This document shows, in pieces, positions 25,553 to 35,021 of a DNA stretch of 64,000 nucleotides (positions are counted from its first letter, which is position 1; every line of letters starts with the position of its first letter). Location: NCBI GenBank assembly GCA_028868535.1, contig JAGWUH010000014.1, forward strand, positions 1 through 64,000, written 5' to 3'. Under the pieces are notes generated by a model. That model did not search any database and was not told the DNA's origin. It saw only the letters and a list, made by a program, of their open reading frames with translations. This DNA is from Sphingomonadales bacterium (GTDB lineage: Bacteria > Pseudomonadota > Alphaproteobacteria > Sphingomonadales > Sphingomonadaceae). Position numbers and translations under genes: made by a program.

Positions 25553-25976
25553 CGTGCAGTTCCGCTTTCGCGACGACGAGCCGGTGGCGGACCCGGCGGT
25601 GACCGTCGACGCCTTCGGCGACCAGACCAACGCCTCGGCGGTCCGGCTCGAGCCCGGCGACGACGCCGCCGCGCTGATCCCGCACCTCGAACGCCTGCGC
25701 CTGGTCGAGGTCAACTTCCCGGTCTGGACCGACGGCCGCGGCTATTCCGCCGCGCGTACGCTGCGCGAGGCCGGCTATACCGGCGAACTGCGCGCGGTCG
25801 GCGACGTGCTGATCGACCAGCTCAACCAGATGCGCCGCTGCGGCTTCGACAGTTTCGCGCCGAGCCATGAGCTCGACGCCGACGATGCCGCCGCCGCATT
25901 CGCGCGCTGGCCGCACGTGTACCAGGCCACCGGCGACGGGCGCCCCGCGATCTGGGCGTTGCGTCACGCGCAATAA
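25545..25976 (+). CDS. DUF934 protein of the sulfite-reduction operon
   Basis: 143 residues, overlapping cysI by eight bases. It shows the DUF934 pattern: NASAVRLEPGDDAAALIPHLERLRLVEVNFPVWTDGRGYSAARTLRE, then GYTGELRAVGDVLIDQLNQMRRCGFDSF. The family is consistently found beside sulfite reductase and cysH and is described as a probable oxidoreductase involved in sulfite reduction, though its chemistry is not settled. The start ATG at 25545 is fixed by the overlap; an upstream in-frame ATG at 25071 lies deep in cysI. Confidence 0.85.
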   Translation: MADVQFRFRDDEPVADPAVTVDAFGDQTNASAVRLEPGDDAAALIPHLERLRLVEVNFPVWTDGRGYSAARTLREAGYTGELRAVGDVLIDQLNQMRRCGFDSFAPSHELDADDAAAAFARWPHVYQATGDGRPAIWALRHAQ

Positions 25977-25986
25977 GAGGCAGGCG

Positions 25987-26823
25987 ATGTCGGGCACGAA
26001 AATCCGCACTCACGGCAAGGACATCGAGCGGTCGATCGGCCGCGAGATCGACCGCATCGACACCGCGCCGATCTTTTCGGACGCGGACGCGGTGCGCCTC
26101 AACCGCCTCTACCGCGGCGCCGACACGCGCGAGCTGCTGGCCGGGGTCCTGCTCGACCGCGTCGCCGGCGAAATCGCGGTGGTGTCCTCGTTCGGCGCGG
26201 AATCGGCGGTGCTGCTGCACATGATCGCCGACGTCGCCCCGGCAACGCCGGTGCTGTTCCTCGAGACCGGCAAGCACTTCCCGGAAACCCTCGCATATCG
26301 CGACCTGCTGGTGGAGCGCCTCGGGCTCACCAACCTGATCAACCTGACGCCCGACGCGGCGCTGCTGGCGAAGAAGGACGAGAGCGGCCTGCGCTGGTCC
26401 TACGATCCCGACGGTTGCTGCGAGATCCGCAAGGTGCAGCCGCTGGCGCGGGCGATGGCCGGCTACGACGCGACGATCACCGGCCGCAAGGGCTTCCAGT
26501 CCGCCACCCGCGCCGGCCTCCCCCGCTTCGAGATCGACAAGGTCGACGCCGCCGGCCGGCTCAAGGTCAATCCCCTGGCCGATTGGGACGCGGAGCGGCT
26601 TGCCGAGTACTTCACCCGGCACGACCTGCCCCCGCACCCGCTGGTGGCGCAGGGATACCCGTCGATCGGGTGCTCGCCCTGCACCAGCAAGGTCGCCGAA
26701 GGCGAGGACCCGCGCTCCGGCCGCTGGCGGGGCTGGGACAAGACCGAATGCGGCATCCACGTCCCCGGCGCGACAGGGCCGGACGAAGGCGAGCTGCCCC
26801 CCGGCTACGAACCGGTGTTCTGA
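25987..26823 (+). CDS. cysH: Adenylyl-sulfate (APS-type) reductase
   Basis: Reduces activated sulfate to sulfite with thioredoxin. 278 residues with the PP-loop-like SSFGAESAVLLHMI, then LFLETGKHFPETL, SYDPDGCCEIRKV and GCSPCTSKV; the CC...CxxC pair marks the [4Fe-4S] form that uses APS rather than PAPS. The catalytic cysteine lies in KTECGIHV near the C-terminus. The ATG at 25987 has AGAGGCAGG upstream. Last gene of the cobA-DUF2849-cysI-DUF934-cysH operon. No sulfate adenylyltransferase is in the window. Confidence 0.93.
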   Translation: MSGTKIRTHGKDIERSIGREIDRIDTAPIFSDADAVRLNRLYRGADTRELLAGVLLDRVAGEIAVVSSFGAESAVLLHMIADVAPATPVLFLETGKHFPETLAYRDLLVERLGLTNLINLTPDAALLAKKDESGLRWSYDPDGCCEIRKVQPLARAMAGYDATITGRKGFQSATRAGLPRFEIDKVDAAGRLKVNPLADWDAERLAEYFTRHDLPPHPLVAQGYPSIGCSPCTSKVAEGEDPRSGRWRGWDKTECGIHVPGATGPDEGELPPGYEPVF

Positions 26824-26942
26824 GGCATTCCTGCAACAGCGAACCGTTTGCATCTGGTTTTCAACGCGTTGCGTAATCATCCGGCAGCCAATTGTTAAGG
26901 GCCGCATGAGACCCCCCGCGCCGACAGGCTGGGGAACACGCA

Positions 26943-29045
26943 ATGCCACGCTCCACGCAAACCGATCGCCGGGCCACCGGATGCCCGCCCGCGACTCTGG
27001 CGGCGCAGGCGGAACTCGAACAGGCGCTCGCCGCCGCCCGCCTTGCCGAGGCGCGCCTGCGCGCCGCTGTCGATGCCATGCCCGAAGGCGTGGTGTTCCT
27101 CGATCCGGACGGCCGCTACATCCTGTGGAACGAGAAGTACGCGGAGATCTATGCGGCTTCGGCGGATCTGCTGGAACCCGGTGCGCGCCTCGCCGACACC
27201 TTGCGGATCGGCCTCGCCCGCGGAGACTATCCCGAAGCGATCGGCCAGGAGGAAGCCTGGCTGGCAGAGCGGCTGCAGCGCCTCGCATGCTGCGCCCCGC
27301 CGCATGAGCAGCGGCTGGCCAACGGCCGGCGCATCCGAGTCGAGGATCGCCGCACCGCCGACGGCGGCATCGTCGGGCTGCGCGTCGACGTCACCGACCT
27401 GCGCGAGCGCGAGGAATCGCTGCATGCGATCTTCGAAGCCAACCCGGTGCCGCTGCTGATCTACGATCCCGTTCTCGAACACGTCCGTGCCGCCAACGAG
27501 GCGGCCTGCGCCCACTTCGGCTACACCGCCGAGGAATTCGACCTGATGCCCGGCGCGCACCTGTTCGACGAGGACGAGTGGGCCGAGGCGCGGCTGGCGC
27601 TGCGGCAGGACAACTCCGAGAAGGACCGGTTCTGGCGACAGCGGGCGGCGGACGGCACGCGGCTGGATTCGGTGCTGTTCACCCGGCTCATCCACATCCG
27701 CGGCCAGCACGGCGTGATCATCTCGGTGTTCGACGTCACCGAACGGCGGCGGATCGAGGCGCGCATGGCCTATCTCGCCCGCCACGACGAGCTGACCGGG
27801 CTGACCAATCGCGCGCACTGCCGCGATCACCTGAACGAGCTGGTGGGGCCGGACCGCCGCCACTCGGTCACGGTTGCGCTGGTCGATCTCGATCACTTCA
27901 AGGTGGTCAACGACACGTACGGCCACCAGGTCGGCGATGTGCTGCTGGCCCAGGCGGCCGCCCGCATGTCGGCGCTGCTGCCCCGCGCGGCCACGCTGAG
28001 CCGCATCGGCGGCGACGAGTTCGCGATCGTGTTCCGCAAGTGCAGCACCACCGCGGTGGAGAAAGTCGCGCGGTCGATCATCGCGGCGATGGCCGAGCCG
28101 TTCGAGGTCGCCGATCACCGCCTGCACATCGGCGCCACCATCGGTTCGGCGCTGGCCCCGCGCGATTGCACCGATCCCGTGACCTTGATGCGCTATGCCG
28201 ATCTCGCGCTCTATGCCGCCAAGGCCGAGCAGCGGGGCAGCTTCCGGCGCTTCGACATCGCCATGGACGCCGCCGCGCAGCGCAAGGGGCGCCTCGAAGC
28301 GCACTTCCGCGAGGCGGTTCGCAGCGGCGCGCTCGAGGTCCACTACCAGCCGATGATCAATCTCGCCACCGGCGAGACCGAAGGCTACGAGGCGCTGCTG
28401 CGCTGGACTCACGCCGAATATGGCGCCGTTTCGCCCGAGGTGTTCATCCCGCTCGCCGAGGAGATGGGCCTGATCGACGGCGTCGGCCAGCACGTCCTGC
28501 AGACGGCCTGTCGGGACGCCGTGAAATGGCCCGGGCAACTGGTGCTGTCGGTCAACGTTTCGCCACTGCAGTTCCGCAGCGGCCACCTGCTCAACACCGT
28601 GCTGCAATCGCTGGCCGCGTCCGGCCTGCCGCCCGAGCGGCTGGAGCTGGAGATTACCGAGGCGGTGCTGATGGATCGCAGCCACCGCACCGAATCCACC
28701 ATCCGCGCGCTGCGCGCGCTGGGCGTGGGGCTGTCGATGGACGATTTCGGCACCGGCTACTCGTCGCTGTCCTACCTGCTGTCCTACCCGTTCACCAAGA
28801 TCAAGATCGACCGCTCGTTCGTGCTCAGCCTCGGCGCCGAGGAGAATTCCCGGGCCGTCGTCCGCGCGGTCGTCGGGCTTGGCCAGAGCCTCGGCATGAG
28901 CGTCACCGCCGAAGGCATCGAGGACGAGACGGTTCGCGATTACCTGCGCGCGGTCGGCTGCTTCCAGGGCCAGGGCTACCTGTTCGGCAAGGCCCGGCCC
29001 GATGCCGAACTCGGCCACGGCGAGGACCACCGCGACGTTGCCTGA
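26943..29045 (+). CDS. PAS-GGDEF-EAL cyclic-di-GMP enzyme
   Basis: 700 residues. A coiled start (AELEQALAAARLAEARLRAAVDAMPEG) leads into a PAS-like domain with VFLDPDGRYILWNEKYAEIY, then a second PAS (AIFEANPVPLLIYDP, AACAHFGYTAEEF), a GGDEF domain (DELTGLTNRAHC, LVDLDHFKVVNDTYGHQVGD, SRIGGDEFAIV) and an EAL domain. EAL residues are complete: YEALLRW, SVNVSP, LEITEAV, SMDDFGTGYSS, IKIDRSF, TAEGIE and QGQGYLFGK. It lacks an RxxD inhibitory site. GGGGAAC precedes the ATG. Similar architecture to the protein at 18040-20202 but diverged throughout. The 119-bp gap before it shows no clear promoter. Confidence 0.92.
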   Translation: MPRSTQTDRRATGCPPATLAAQAELEQALAAARLAEARLRAAVDAMPEGVVFLDPDGRYILWNEKYAEIYAASADLLEPGARLADTLRIGLARGDYPEAIGQEEAWLAERLQRLACCAPPHEQRLANGRRIRVEDRRTADGGIVGLRVDVTDLREREESLHAIFEANPVPLLIYDPVLEHVRAANEAACAHFGYTAEEFDLMPGAHLFDEDEWAEARLALRQDNSEKDRFWRQRAADGTRLDSVLFTRLIHIRGQHGVIISVFDVTERRRIEARMAYLARHDELTGLTNRAHCRDHLNELVGPDRRHSVTVALVDLDHFKVVNDTYGHQVGDVLLAQAAARMSALLPRAATLSRIGGDEFAIVFRKCSTTAVEKVARSIIAAMAEPFEVADHRLHIGATIGSALAPRDCTDPVTLMRYADLALYAAKAEQRGSFRRFDIAMDAAAQRKGRLEAHFREAVRSGALEVHYQPMINLATGETEGYEALLRWTHAEYGAVSPEVFIPLAEEMGLIDGVGQHVLQTACRDAVKWPGQLVLSVNVSPLQFRSGHLLNTVLQSLAASGLPPERLELEITEAVLMDRSHRTESTIRALRALGVGLSMDDFGTGYSSLSYLLSYPFTKIKIDRSFVLSLGAEENSRAVVRAVVGLGQSLGMSVTAEGIEDETVRDYLRAVGCFQGQGYLFGKARPDAELGHGEDHRDVA

Positions 29046-29101
29046 ACCGGCCGGAACACGGACGCCGGGAACGGCCCGTGCGCCCGACCCACCACAGCCC
29101 A

Positions 29102-29130
29102 TTGACCACGCCGCCCGGCGCACTTAAGCG
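29102..29130 (+). promoter_or_regulatory. Weak sigma70-like promoter candidate for the SDR gene
   Basis: TTGACC at 29102-29107 and TAAGCG at 29125-29130 are 17 bases apart, ahead of the SDR start at 29163. The -10 match is poor. Confidence 0.3.
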
Positions 29131-29162
29131 ACCGGTTAAATTCAATCTGAAAGGCTGGTCCG

Positions 29163-29948
<786 letters not shown>

Positions 29949-30104
29949 TACTGCGGGGAATTCCGCCCATGCTGGCCTGCAAACGGCGATCGTCCGCGCT
30001 TCCGGTGCTCACGGCCATCGAGGCCGCTGCGCTCCGTATCGCGAACGATCACCGTTTTCGGCGAAGCCTGGACGAAATACGATCAAACCGCCTGACCATC
30101 GCCC

Positions 30105-30731
30105 ATGGCTGAGGGCGATCTCGGGGCGCCGCCGGGCGCGCGCGCGCAGTTGCTCGATACGGCCAGCGCGATCATGCGCGAGGGCGACATGGTCGACATC
30201 TCGCTGTCCGACCTGTCGTGTCGTTCCGGGCTGAACTCGGCCCTGGTCAAGTACTACTTCGGCAACAAGGCCGGTCTGCTCAAGGCCCTGCTCGAGCGCG
30301 AGTGGACCGGGATCGTCGCCTCGGTCGACGCGCTGATGGCCAAGGACCTCGATCCCGAGACCAAGCTGCGCATCCACATGGGCCGGGTCGTCGACAACTT
30401 CTTCCGCACCCCCTACGTCCACCGACTGCTGATGCGGATGATCCGCGAGGCGGAGCCGGACGAGGCGCAGCGACTTGCCGATTCCTACCTCAAGCCCCTG
30501 CTCGACGCCTACGAACGCCTGATCGGCGAAGGCGTCGCCGCCGGCGTATTCCGCGCGGTCGATCCGCAGCTGTTCTACTTCACCGTGATCGGCGCGGCCG
30601 ACCGGTTCTTCTCGGCGCGACTGGTTTTGCGGCACTGCTCGGAAACCGACGTCCTCGACGAGCGGCTGCGCGACCGCTATCGCGCCCATCTCAACGATTT
30701 CGTGCTGGCGGGCATCCTCGTCCAGCGCTGA
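30105..30731 (+). CDS. TetR-family transcriptional regulator
   Basis: 208 residues. The N-terminal helix-turn-helix is clear (ARAQLLDTASAIMREGDMVDISLSDLSCRSGLNSALVKYYFGNKAGLLKALLEREW). The C-terminal ligand domain contains IHMGRVVDNFFRTPYVHRLLMRMIRE and VDPQLFYFTVIGAADRFFSA, the pattern of regulators near fatty-acid or acyl-CoA genes. It follows the SDR gene after 156 bp and precedes mtnP by 10 bp. Its ligand is unknown; control of the SDR gene is a position-based guess. The gap 29949-30104 contains no other gene. Confidence 0.87.
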   Translation: MAEGDLGAPPGARAQLLDTASAIMREGDMVDISLSDLSCRSGLNSALVKYYFGNKAGLLKALLEREWTGIVASVDALMAKDLDPETKLRIHMGRVVDNFFRTPYVHRLLMRMIREAEPDEAQRLADSYLKPLLDAYERLIGEGVAAGVFRAVDPQLFYFTVIGAADRFFSARLVLRHCSETDVLDERLRDRYRAHLNDFVLAGILVQR

Positions 30732-30741
30732 CGGGGGCTTC

Positions 30742-31608
30742 ATGGCGCGCAACTGGCACATCGGCGTGATCGGCGGCTCCGGACTTGCCGAAGGCATCGG
30801 CCTGGAGGACGCGCAGGAAATCGCGGTTTCCTCCCCGTTCGGCGCGCCGTCCGGCCCGGTCGTCCAGGGAACGCTGGCGGGACGGCGCTTCACCTTCCTC
30901 GCCCGGCACGGCGCAGGCCACGTGCTGCCGCCGTCGGCGGTGAACTTCCGCGCCAACATCGACGTGCTCAAGCGCTGCGGCGTGACCGACGTCATCGCCC
31001 TGTCCGCGATCGGCTCGCTGCGCGAGAAACTCGCACCCGGCCACTTCGTCGCCGCGGACCAGTTCATCGACCGCACCCACGGCCGCGCCGGCTCGTTCTT
31101 CGGGCCGGGCCTCGTCGCCCACGTCAGCCTCGCCGATCCGGTCTGCGCGCGCCTGTCGTCGCTGCTGACCGATGCCGCCCGGGCCGCCGGCGGCACCGTG
31201 CATAGCGGCGGCTGCTACATCGCCATCGAAGGTCCGCAGTTCTCGACCCGGGCGGAAAGCCTGATGTACCGCGCCTGGGGTGCCGACGTGATCGGCATGA
31301 CGGCGATGCCCGAGGCCCGGCTCGCGCGGGAGGCGGAGCTGCCTTACGCCCTGCTCGGCATGGTTACCGACTACGATGCCTGGCGCGCCAGCGAAGCGGG
31401 AGTAGAGGCCGACGAGGTCTTCGCGGTGATGGGGCGCAACGCCGCGCTGGCCCGGGCCGCCGTCCGCCGCCTGGCCGAGGCGCTGCCCGCCGAACGCACC
31501 GCCTCGCCGCACGATACCGCGCTCGACCACGCGCTGGTCACCGCGCCGGCCCGGCGCGACCGCCGCCTGATGGCGATGCTCGACGCCGTCGCCGGCCGGG
31601 TGCTCTGA
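30742..31608 (+). CDS. mtnP: S-methyl-5'-thioadenosine phosphorylase
   Basis: Phosphorolyses methylthioadenosine to adenine and methylthioribose-1-phosphate in methionine salvage. 288 residues. The phosphate loop GVIGGSGLAEG, the ribose/phosphate block FLARHGAGHVLPPSAVNFRANI, and the purine block AIEGPQFSTRAESLMYRAWGADVIGMTAMPEARLAREAE match the MTAP branch of purine phosphorylases. The C-terminus is slightly longer than usual. It starts 10 bp after the TetR gene and ends 17 bp from the convergent tadC, leaving little room for a terminator. Confidence 0.9.
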   Translation: MARNWHIGVIGGSGLAEGIGLEDAQEIAVSSPFGAPSGPVVQGTLAGRRFTFLARHGAGHVLPPSAVNFRANIDVLKRCGVTDVIALSAIGSLREKLAPGHFVAADQFIDRTHGRAGSFFGPGLVAHVSLADPVCARLSSLLTDAARAAGGTVHSGGCYIAIEGPQFSTRAESLMYRAWGADVIGMTAMPEARLAREAELPYALLGMVTDYDAWRASEAGVEADEVFAVMGRNAALARAAVRRLAEALPAERTASPHDTALDHALVTAPARRDRRLMAMLDAVAGRVL

Positions 31609-31625
31609 CCCGCCCGGCGGCGCAC

Positions 31626-32639
31626 TCAGCTCGGGTGGGCGCCGCCCTTCGGCGAGAACGCATCGGCGATCGAGCAGGCCGCCGGACCGAGGATGACGAC
31701 GAACAGCACCGGCAGGATGAACAGGATCAGCGGCACCGTCATGATCGCCGGCAGGCGCGCGGCCTTTTCCTCGGCGCGCATCATGCGCTCGTTGCGGAAC
31801 TCCGCCGACAGCACGCGCAGCGCCGAAGCCAGCGGCGTGCCGTAGCGCTCGGTCTGGATCATCGTCGTGACCACGCCCTTCACCGAATCGAGCTTCACGC
31901 GGTAGGCGAGGTTCTCGAACGCCATGCGGCGTTCGGTCAGGAACGACAGCTCGATCGCGGTCAGCGCGAACTCGTCGCCCAGCTCCGGATAGGCGCGCCC
32001 CAGCTCCTTGGCGACGCGGTTGAACGCCGCATCGACGGTAAGGCCGGCCTCGGCGCAGATCACCAGCAGGTCGAGCGCATCGGGCAGGCCCTTGCGCAGC
32101 GCGGCGACGCGCTTGCCGATCTTGTTGGTGATGAACAGTTCCGGGCCCTTGTAGCCGGCGCCCAGCGACAGCGCGAACGCCATCAGCCGCTTGTTGCTGC
32201 TCCAGTCGGGGAACATGTTGCTGAAGTAGACCGCCGAGGCGACGATCAGCCCCAGCACGATCGGCAGCACCATCCGGCCGAAGATCACCGCGACCGCGTA
32301 TTCCTTCTTGCGGATGCCGGCCTGCGCCAGCATCTGCGTGACCTGCGCAAGCTGCGTGTCCTGCAGCACCTTGAGCTTGCCGAGCAGCGTGCGCATCCAC
32401 TCGGTCGTCTCGTTCTTGCGAACGAGCTGCGCGCGCCGGCGCGGCGTGTTGACGAGGATGCCCGACTTGAGCTGCTCGCGCCGCTCGTTCAGCGCCTTGA
32501 CGCGCTTCTGCATCGGGTCGCGCACGGTCACGGCGGCGTAGATCGCCACCATCACCGCGGCGGCCGCGACGGCCATCAGCAGCGTGCCGGCCCAGATGAC
32601 GTTTATGCCGAGGAGGCTTGGTCCGTCTGCGGAGTGCAT
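31626..32639 (-). CDS. tadC: Tad/Cpa pilus inner-membrane protein TadC
   Basis: 337 residues with the type II secretion F (GspF/PilC) domain. After an N-terminal membrane anchor (IWAGTLLMAVAAAAVMVAIYAAVTV) comes a cytoplasmic stretch, a second hydrophobic region VAVIFGRMVLPIVLGLIVASAVYF, and the F domain (LPDALDLLVICAEAGLTVDAAF, ELSFLTERRMAFENLAYR, VVTTMIQTERYGTPLASALRVL) ending in a C-terminal transmembrane segment VPLILFILPVLFVVILGP. It forms the inner-membrane platform of the Tad pilus with TadB, and is last in the cluster. Confidence 0.92.
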   Translation of the reverse strand: MHSADGPSLLGINVIWAGTLLMAVAAAAVMVAIYAAVTVRDPMQKRVKALNERREQLKSGILVNTPRRRAQLVRKNETTEWMRTLLGKLKVLQDTQLAQVTQMLAQAGIRKKEYAVAVIFGRMVLPIVLGLIVASAVYFSNMFPDWSSNKRLMAFALSLGAGYKGPELFITNKIGKRVAALRKGLPDALDLLVICAEAGLTVDAAFNRVAKELGRAYPELGDEFALTAIELSFLTERRMAFENLAYRVKLDSVKGVVTTMIQTERYGTPLASALRVLSAEFRNERMMRAEEKAARLPAIMTVPLILFILPVLFVVILGPAACSIADAFSPKGGAHPS

Positions 32640-32655
32640 CGTTCTGTCCCGCCCC

Positions 32656-33627
32656 TCAGATTTCGAAGTTGACCATCTGGGCCATGATGAACACGCCGAT
32701 CCCCATCCAGGTCAGGCCGCCAAGGCCCGCGATGATCAGGCGATCGTCCTTGAAGAAGCCCTGCAGGTAGAGCGGGTTGGCCCAGTAGACGAGCAGGAAC
32801 ACGATGAACGGCAGCGAGCCGACGATCATCGCCGAAGCCTTCGATTCCGAGCTCATCGCCTTGATCTTGAGCTTCATCTGCGCGCGCTTGCGGAGCACGT
32901 CGCCGAGGTTGGCCAGCGTTTCCGCAAGGTTGCCGCCGGTCTCGCGCTGGATCGCCAGGGTGATGCAGAAGAAGTTGAACTCCGCGATGCCGAGGCGATC
33001 CGCGGTCTCCTGCAACGCCTCCTCCATCGAGCGGCCGATGCGGATGCGCTCGGTGATCAGCTTGAACTCGATGCCGACCGGCCCGGGGATCTCGGTGGCG
33101 ACGACGCCCAGCGTCTCGGTCACCGGCAGGCCCGAGCGCAGGCCGCGGACGAGCAGGTCGATGGCGTCGGGGAAGCGGCTGATGAAGCCGTTGGTCCGGC
33201 GCGTGATCAGCTTGCCGACGACGAGGTGCGGAATCCCGGCACCGACCGCGAGGCCGACCAGCAGCGCCAGCATCAGCGCCCCGGACTTGGCCCAGACCAG
33301 CAGCGTCACCACCGCCATGATCCCGCCGGAGGCCTGGAAATACTGCGCCACGCTCCAGGTCCGCCCGGTCCGGTGCAGGCGCACCGCGAGCGCGGCGATG
33401 CGCGATTCCGATCCGGCGACCTGGTGAAGCTTGGGCTTGCGCGCGGCCACGGCCTTGCGGAGCTGCGCCTCGACCTTGTCGGCCGCGTTTTCCGAGTGGC
33501 GATAGCGCACCATCTCGAGCCGCCGCGCACTCTCGCGCGCAGCGGACGGCCCGCCGAGCGCGGCCCAGGCCAGCACCGCCAGGGCCACGCCACCCACGGC
33601 TGCCAACAGGATGTTCATGGTATCCAT
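32656..33627 (-). CDS. tadB: Tad/Cpa pilus inner-membrane protein TadB
   Basis: 323 residues, GspF-domain platform protein paired with TadC. N-terminal transmembrane segment ILLAAVGGVALAVLAWAALG, a middle hydrophobic pair, then the F domain (FPDAIDLLVRGLRSGLPVTETLGVVATEIPGPVG, FNFFCITLAIQRETGGNLAETL, MKLKIKAMSSESKASA) and a C-terminal pair of membrane segments. It lies 16 bp before tadC. Upstream it is separated from cpaE by 77 bp where the motor ATPase gene cpaF would be expected. GAAGAAGG lies about 10 bases before the ATG. Confidence 0.92.
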   Translation of the reverse strand: MDTMNILLAAVGGVALAVLAWAALGGPSAARESARRLEMVRYRHSENAADKVEAQLRKAVAARKPKLHQVAGSESRIAALAVRLHRTGRTWSVAQYFQASGGIMAVVTLLVWAKSGALMLALLVGLAVGAGIPHLVVGKLITRRTNGFISRFPDAIDLLVRGLRSGLPVTETLGVVATEIPGPVGIEFKLITERIRIGRSMEEALQETADRLGIAEFNFFCITLAIQRETGGNLAETLANLGDVLRKRAQMKLKIKAMSSESKASAMIVGSLPFIVFLLVYWANPLYLQGFFKDDRLIIAGLGGLTWMGIGVFIMAQMVNFEI

Positions 33628-33675
33628 GCGGGGCGGGCCTTCTTCGATGCGCGCGCGGCGCTTCCAGCAGTGGCG

Positions 33676-33697
33676 CCGGGCGTCCGCTCACGCCCGG
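33676..33697 (-). terminator. Strong hairpin between cpaE and tadB
   Basis: CCGGGCGT at 33676-33683 and ACGCCCGG at 33690-33697 form a perfect eight-pair stem with a six-base loop, just downstream of the cpaE stop on the minus strand. No T run follows. It could lower transcription into tadB or protect the upstream mRNA's 3' end. Confidence 0.5.
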
Positions 33698-33704
33698 TGC
33701 GGAA

Positions 33705-35018
33705 TCACTTGGCGCTAGCGGCCGCCTTGGGCTTCTTGGCGAGCATCGCCTTGATGTCGATCTTGCCGAGCAGCGACTTCTTGCCGTCCGCCTTCGCATC
33801 CGGGCCGCCCTTGCCACCCTTGCCGCCCTTGCCGGGGGCGGCCGGGCTCTCGACGTCGCTGGCGCCGCGCACGGCCAGCGCGATTTCCTTCAGGGCCGCG
33901 CCGGTCTTGTTGTTGAGATTGGCCTCGGCGAAGGTCTGGCCCAGCTTGGCCGCCTGCGTCGCCGCCTTGTGATCGAACGGGATGATGTAGCCGATCTTGC
34001 GCTCAATCGAGGCCTCGAAGTCGGCGCGCGAGATCTCGGTCGCGCCGGTGTGGACCTTGTTGGCGACGACGATCGGCAGCGCGTGCTGGACGTTGGCCTT
34101 GAGCCACGACAGGATGCGGATCGTGTCGCGCGCCGAAGCCAGCGTCATTTCCGCGACCACGATGACGACGTTCACGTCCGACAGCAGGTGCGGGAAGTTG
34201 ATCAGCATGTTGCGCGGCAGGTCGACCACGGTCATCTCGAAGACCTGGCGGAACTCCTCCTCCAGCTGGAGGAACGCCGCGCCGTCGGTCATCAGCGGCG
34301 CATTGATCGGCGCCTCGGCCGAAAGGATCGACAGGTTGTCGTTGGCGCGGATCATTGCGCGCTCGATGAACAGGCCGTCGATGCGGCTGGGGTTGTCGAT
34401 CGCGTCGATCAGGCCCCGCCCCGGCTCGAGGTCGAGCGTCAGCGCGCCGGTGCCGAAATGGATGTCGAGATCGAGCAGCGCCGTCGGCTGCTTGTGATGC
34501 GCGCTGAACAGCCACGCCAGCGAGGTGGCGATGGTCGAGGCGCCGCAGCCGCCGCGCGTGCCGATCACCGCGGTCGACACGTGCTTCTTGGCCACCGCGC
34601 CATCGTGGTGCTTGGGCGCGGAAAAGATCGCCTGCGCCTGCACCAGCGCATCGCGGACCTGGTTGGGATTCAGCGGCTTCAGCAGGTAGTCATGGATGCC
34701 GCTGGCCAGCAGGTCGCGGTAAAGCCGGACGTCGTTGACCTGGCCGATGGCGATGACCACGGTGCCCGGCTCGCAGACTTCGGCCAGCGCATTGATGTCG
34801 TTCAGCGGATCGCCGCTTTCCGACAGGTCGACCATCAGGATGTTGGGCGACGAGGTGATCGACAGCGACTGCACGGCGTTGCGCAGGCCGCCCTTCGCGC
34901 ACTTTTCGGGCTGCCAGCCCATCTCGACGGCGACCGGACGCAGCACGTCGAGCGAAGCCTCGTCGCAGATGTAGGCGGCAAAGGCGTCGCGGCCATTGGC
35001 TTTCCAGGGCGCGTTCAT
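33705..35018 (-). CDS. cpaE: Pilus assembly ATPase CpaE (ParA/MinD-like, receiver-like N-terminus)
   Basis: 437 residues. The N-terminal 130 residues look like a degenerate response-regulator receiver (ILMVDLSESGDPLNDINALAEV, GIHDYLLKPLNPNQVRDAL). The ATPase part has the deviant P-loop GTRGGCGASTIATSLAW, DLDIHFGTGALTLDLEPGRGLIDAI and VVDLPRNM, all usual for CpaE/TadZ. The C-terminal 50 residues are a Gly/Lys/Ala tail (GKGGKGGKGG, KKPKAAASAK). CpaE/TadZ proteins localise the Tad pilus machine. The gene follows cpaD by three bases. It is normally followed by cpaF, which is missing here. Confidence 0.92.
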   Translation of the reverse strand: MNAPWKANGRDAFAAYICDEASLDVLRPVAVEMGWQPEKCAKGGLRNAVQSLSITSSPNILMVDLSESGDPLNDINALAEVCEPGTVVIAIGQVNDVRLYRDLLASGIHDYLLKPLNPNQVRDALVQAQAIFSAPKHHDGAVAKKHVSTAVIGTRGGCGASTIATSLAWLFSAHHKQPTALLDLDIHFGTGALTLDLEPGRGLIDAIDNPSRIDGLFIERAMIRANDNLSILSAEAPINAPLMTDGAAFLQLEEEFRQVFEMTVVDLPRNMLINFPHLLSDVNVVIVVAEMTLASARDTIRILSWLKANVQHALPIVVANKVHTGATEISRADFEASIERKIGYIIPFDHKAATQAAKLGQTFAEANLNNKTGAALKEIALAVRGASDVESPAAPGKGGKGGKGGPDAKADGKKSLLGKIDIKAMLAKKPKAAASAK

Positions 35019-35021
35019 CGA

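Noticed and set aside
29125..29140. TTAA-N8-TTAA resembling a CtrA site before the SDR gene
   Set aside because: The known spacing is seven bases, not eight, and the SDR gene is not an expected CtrA target.
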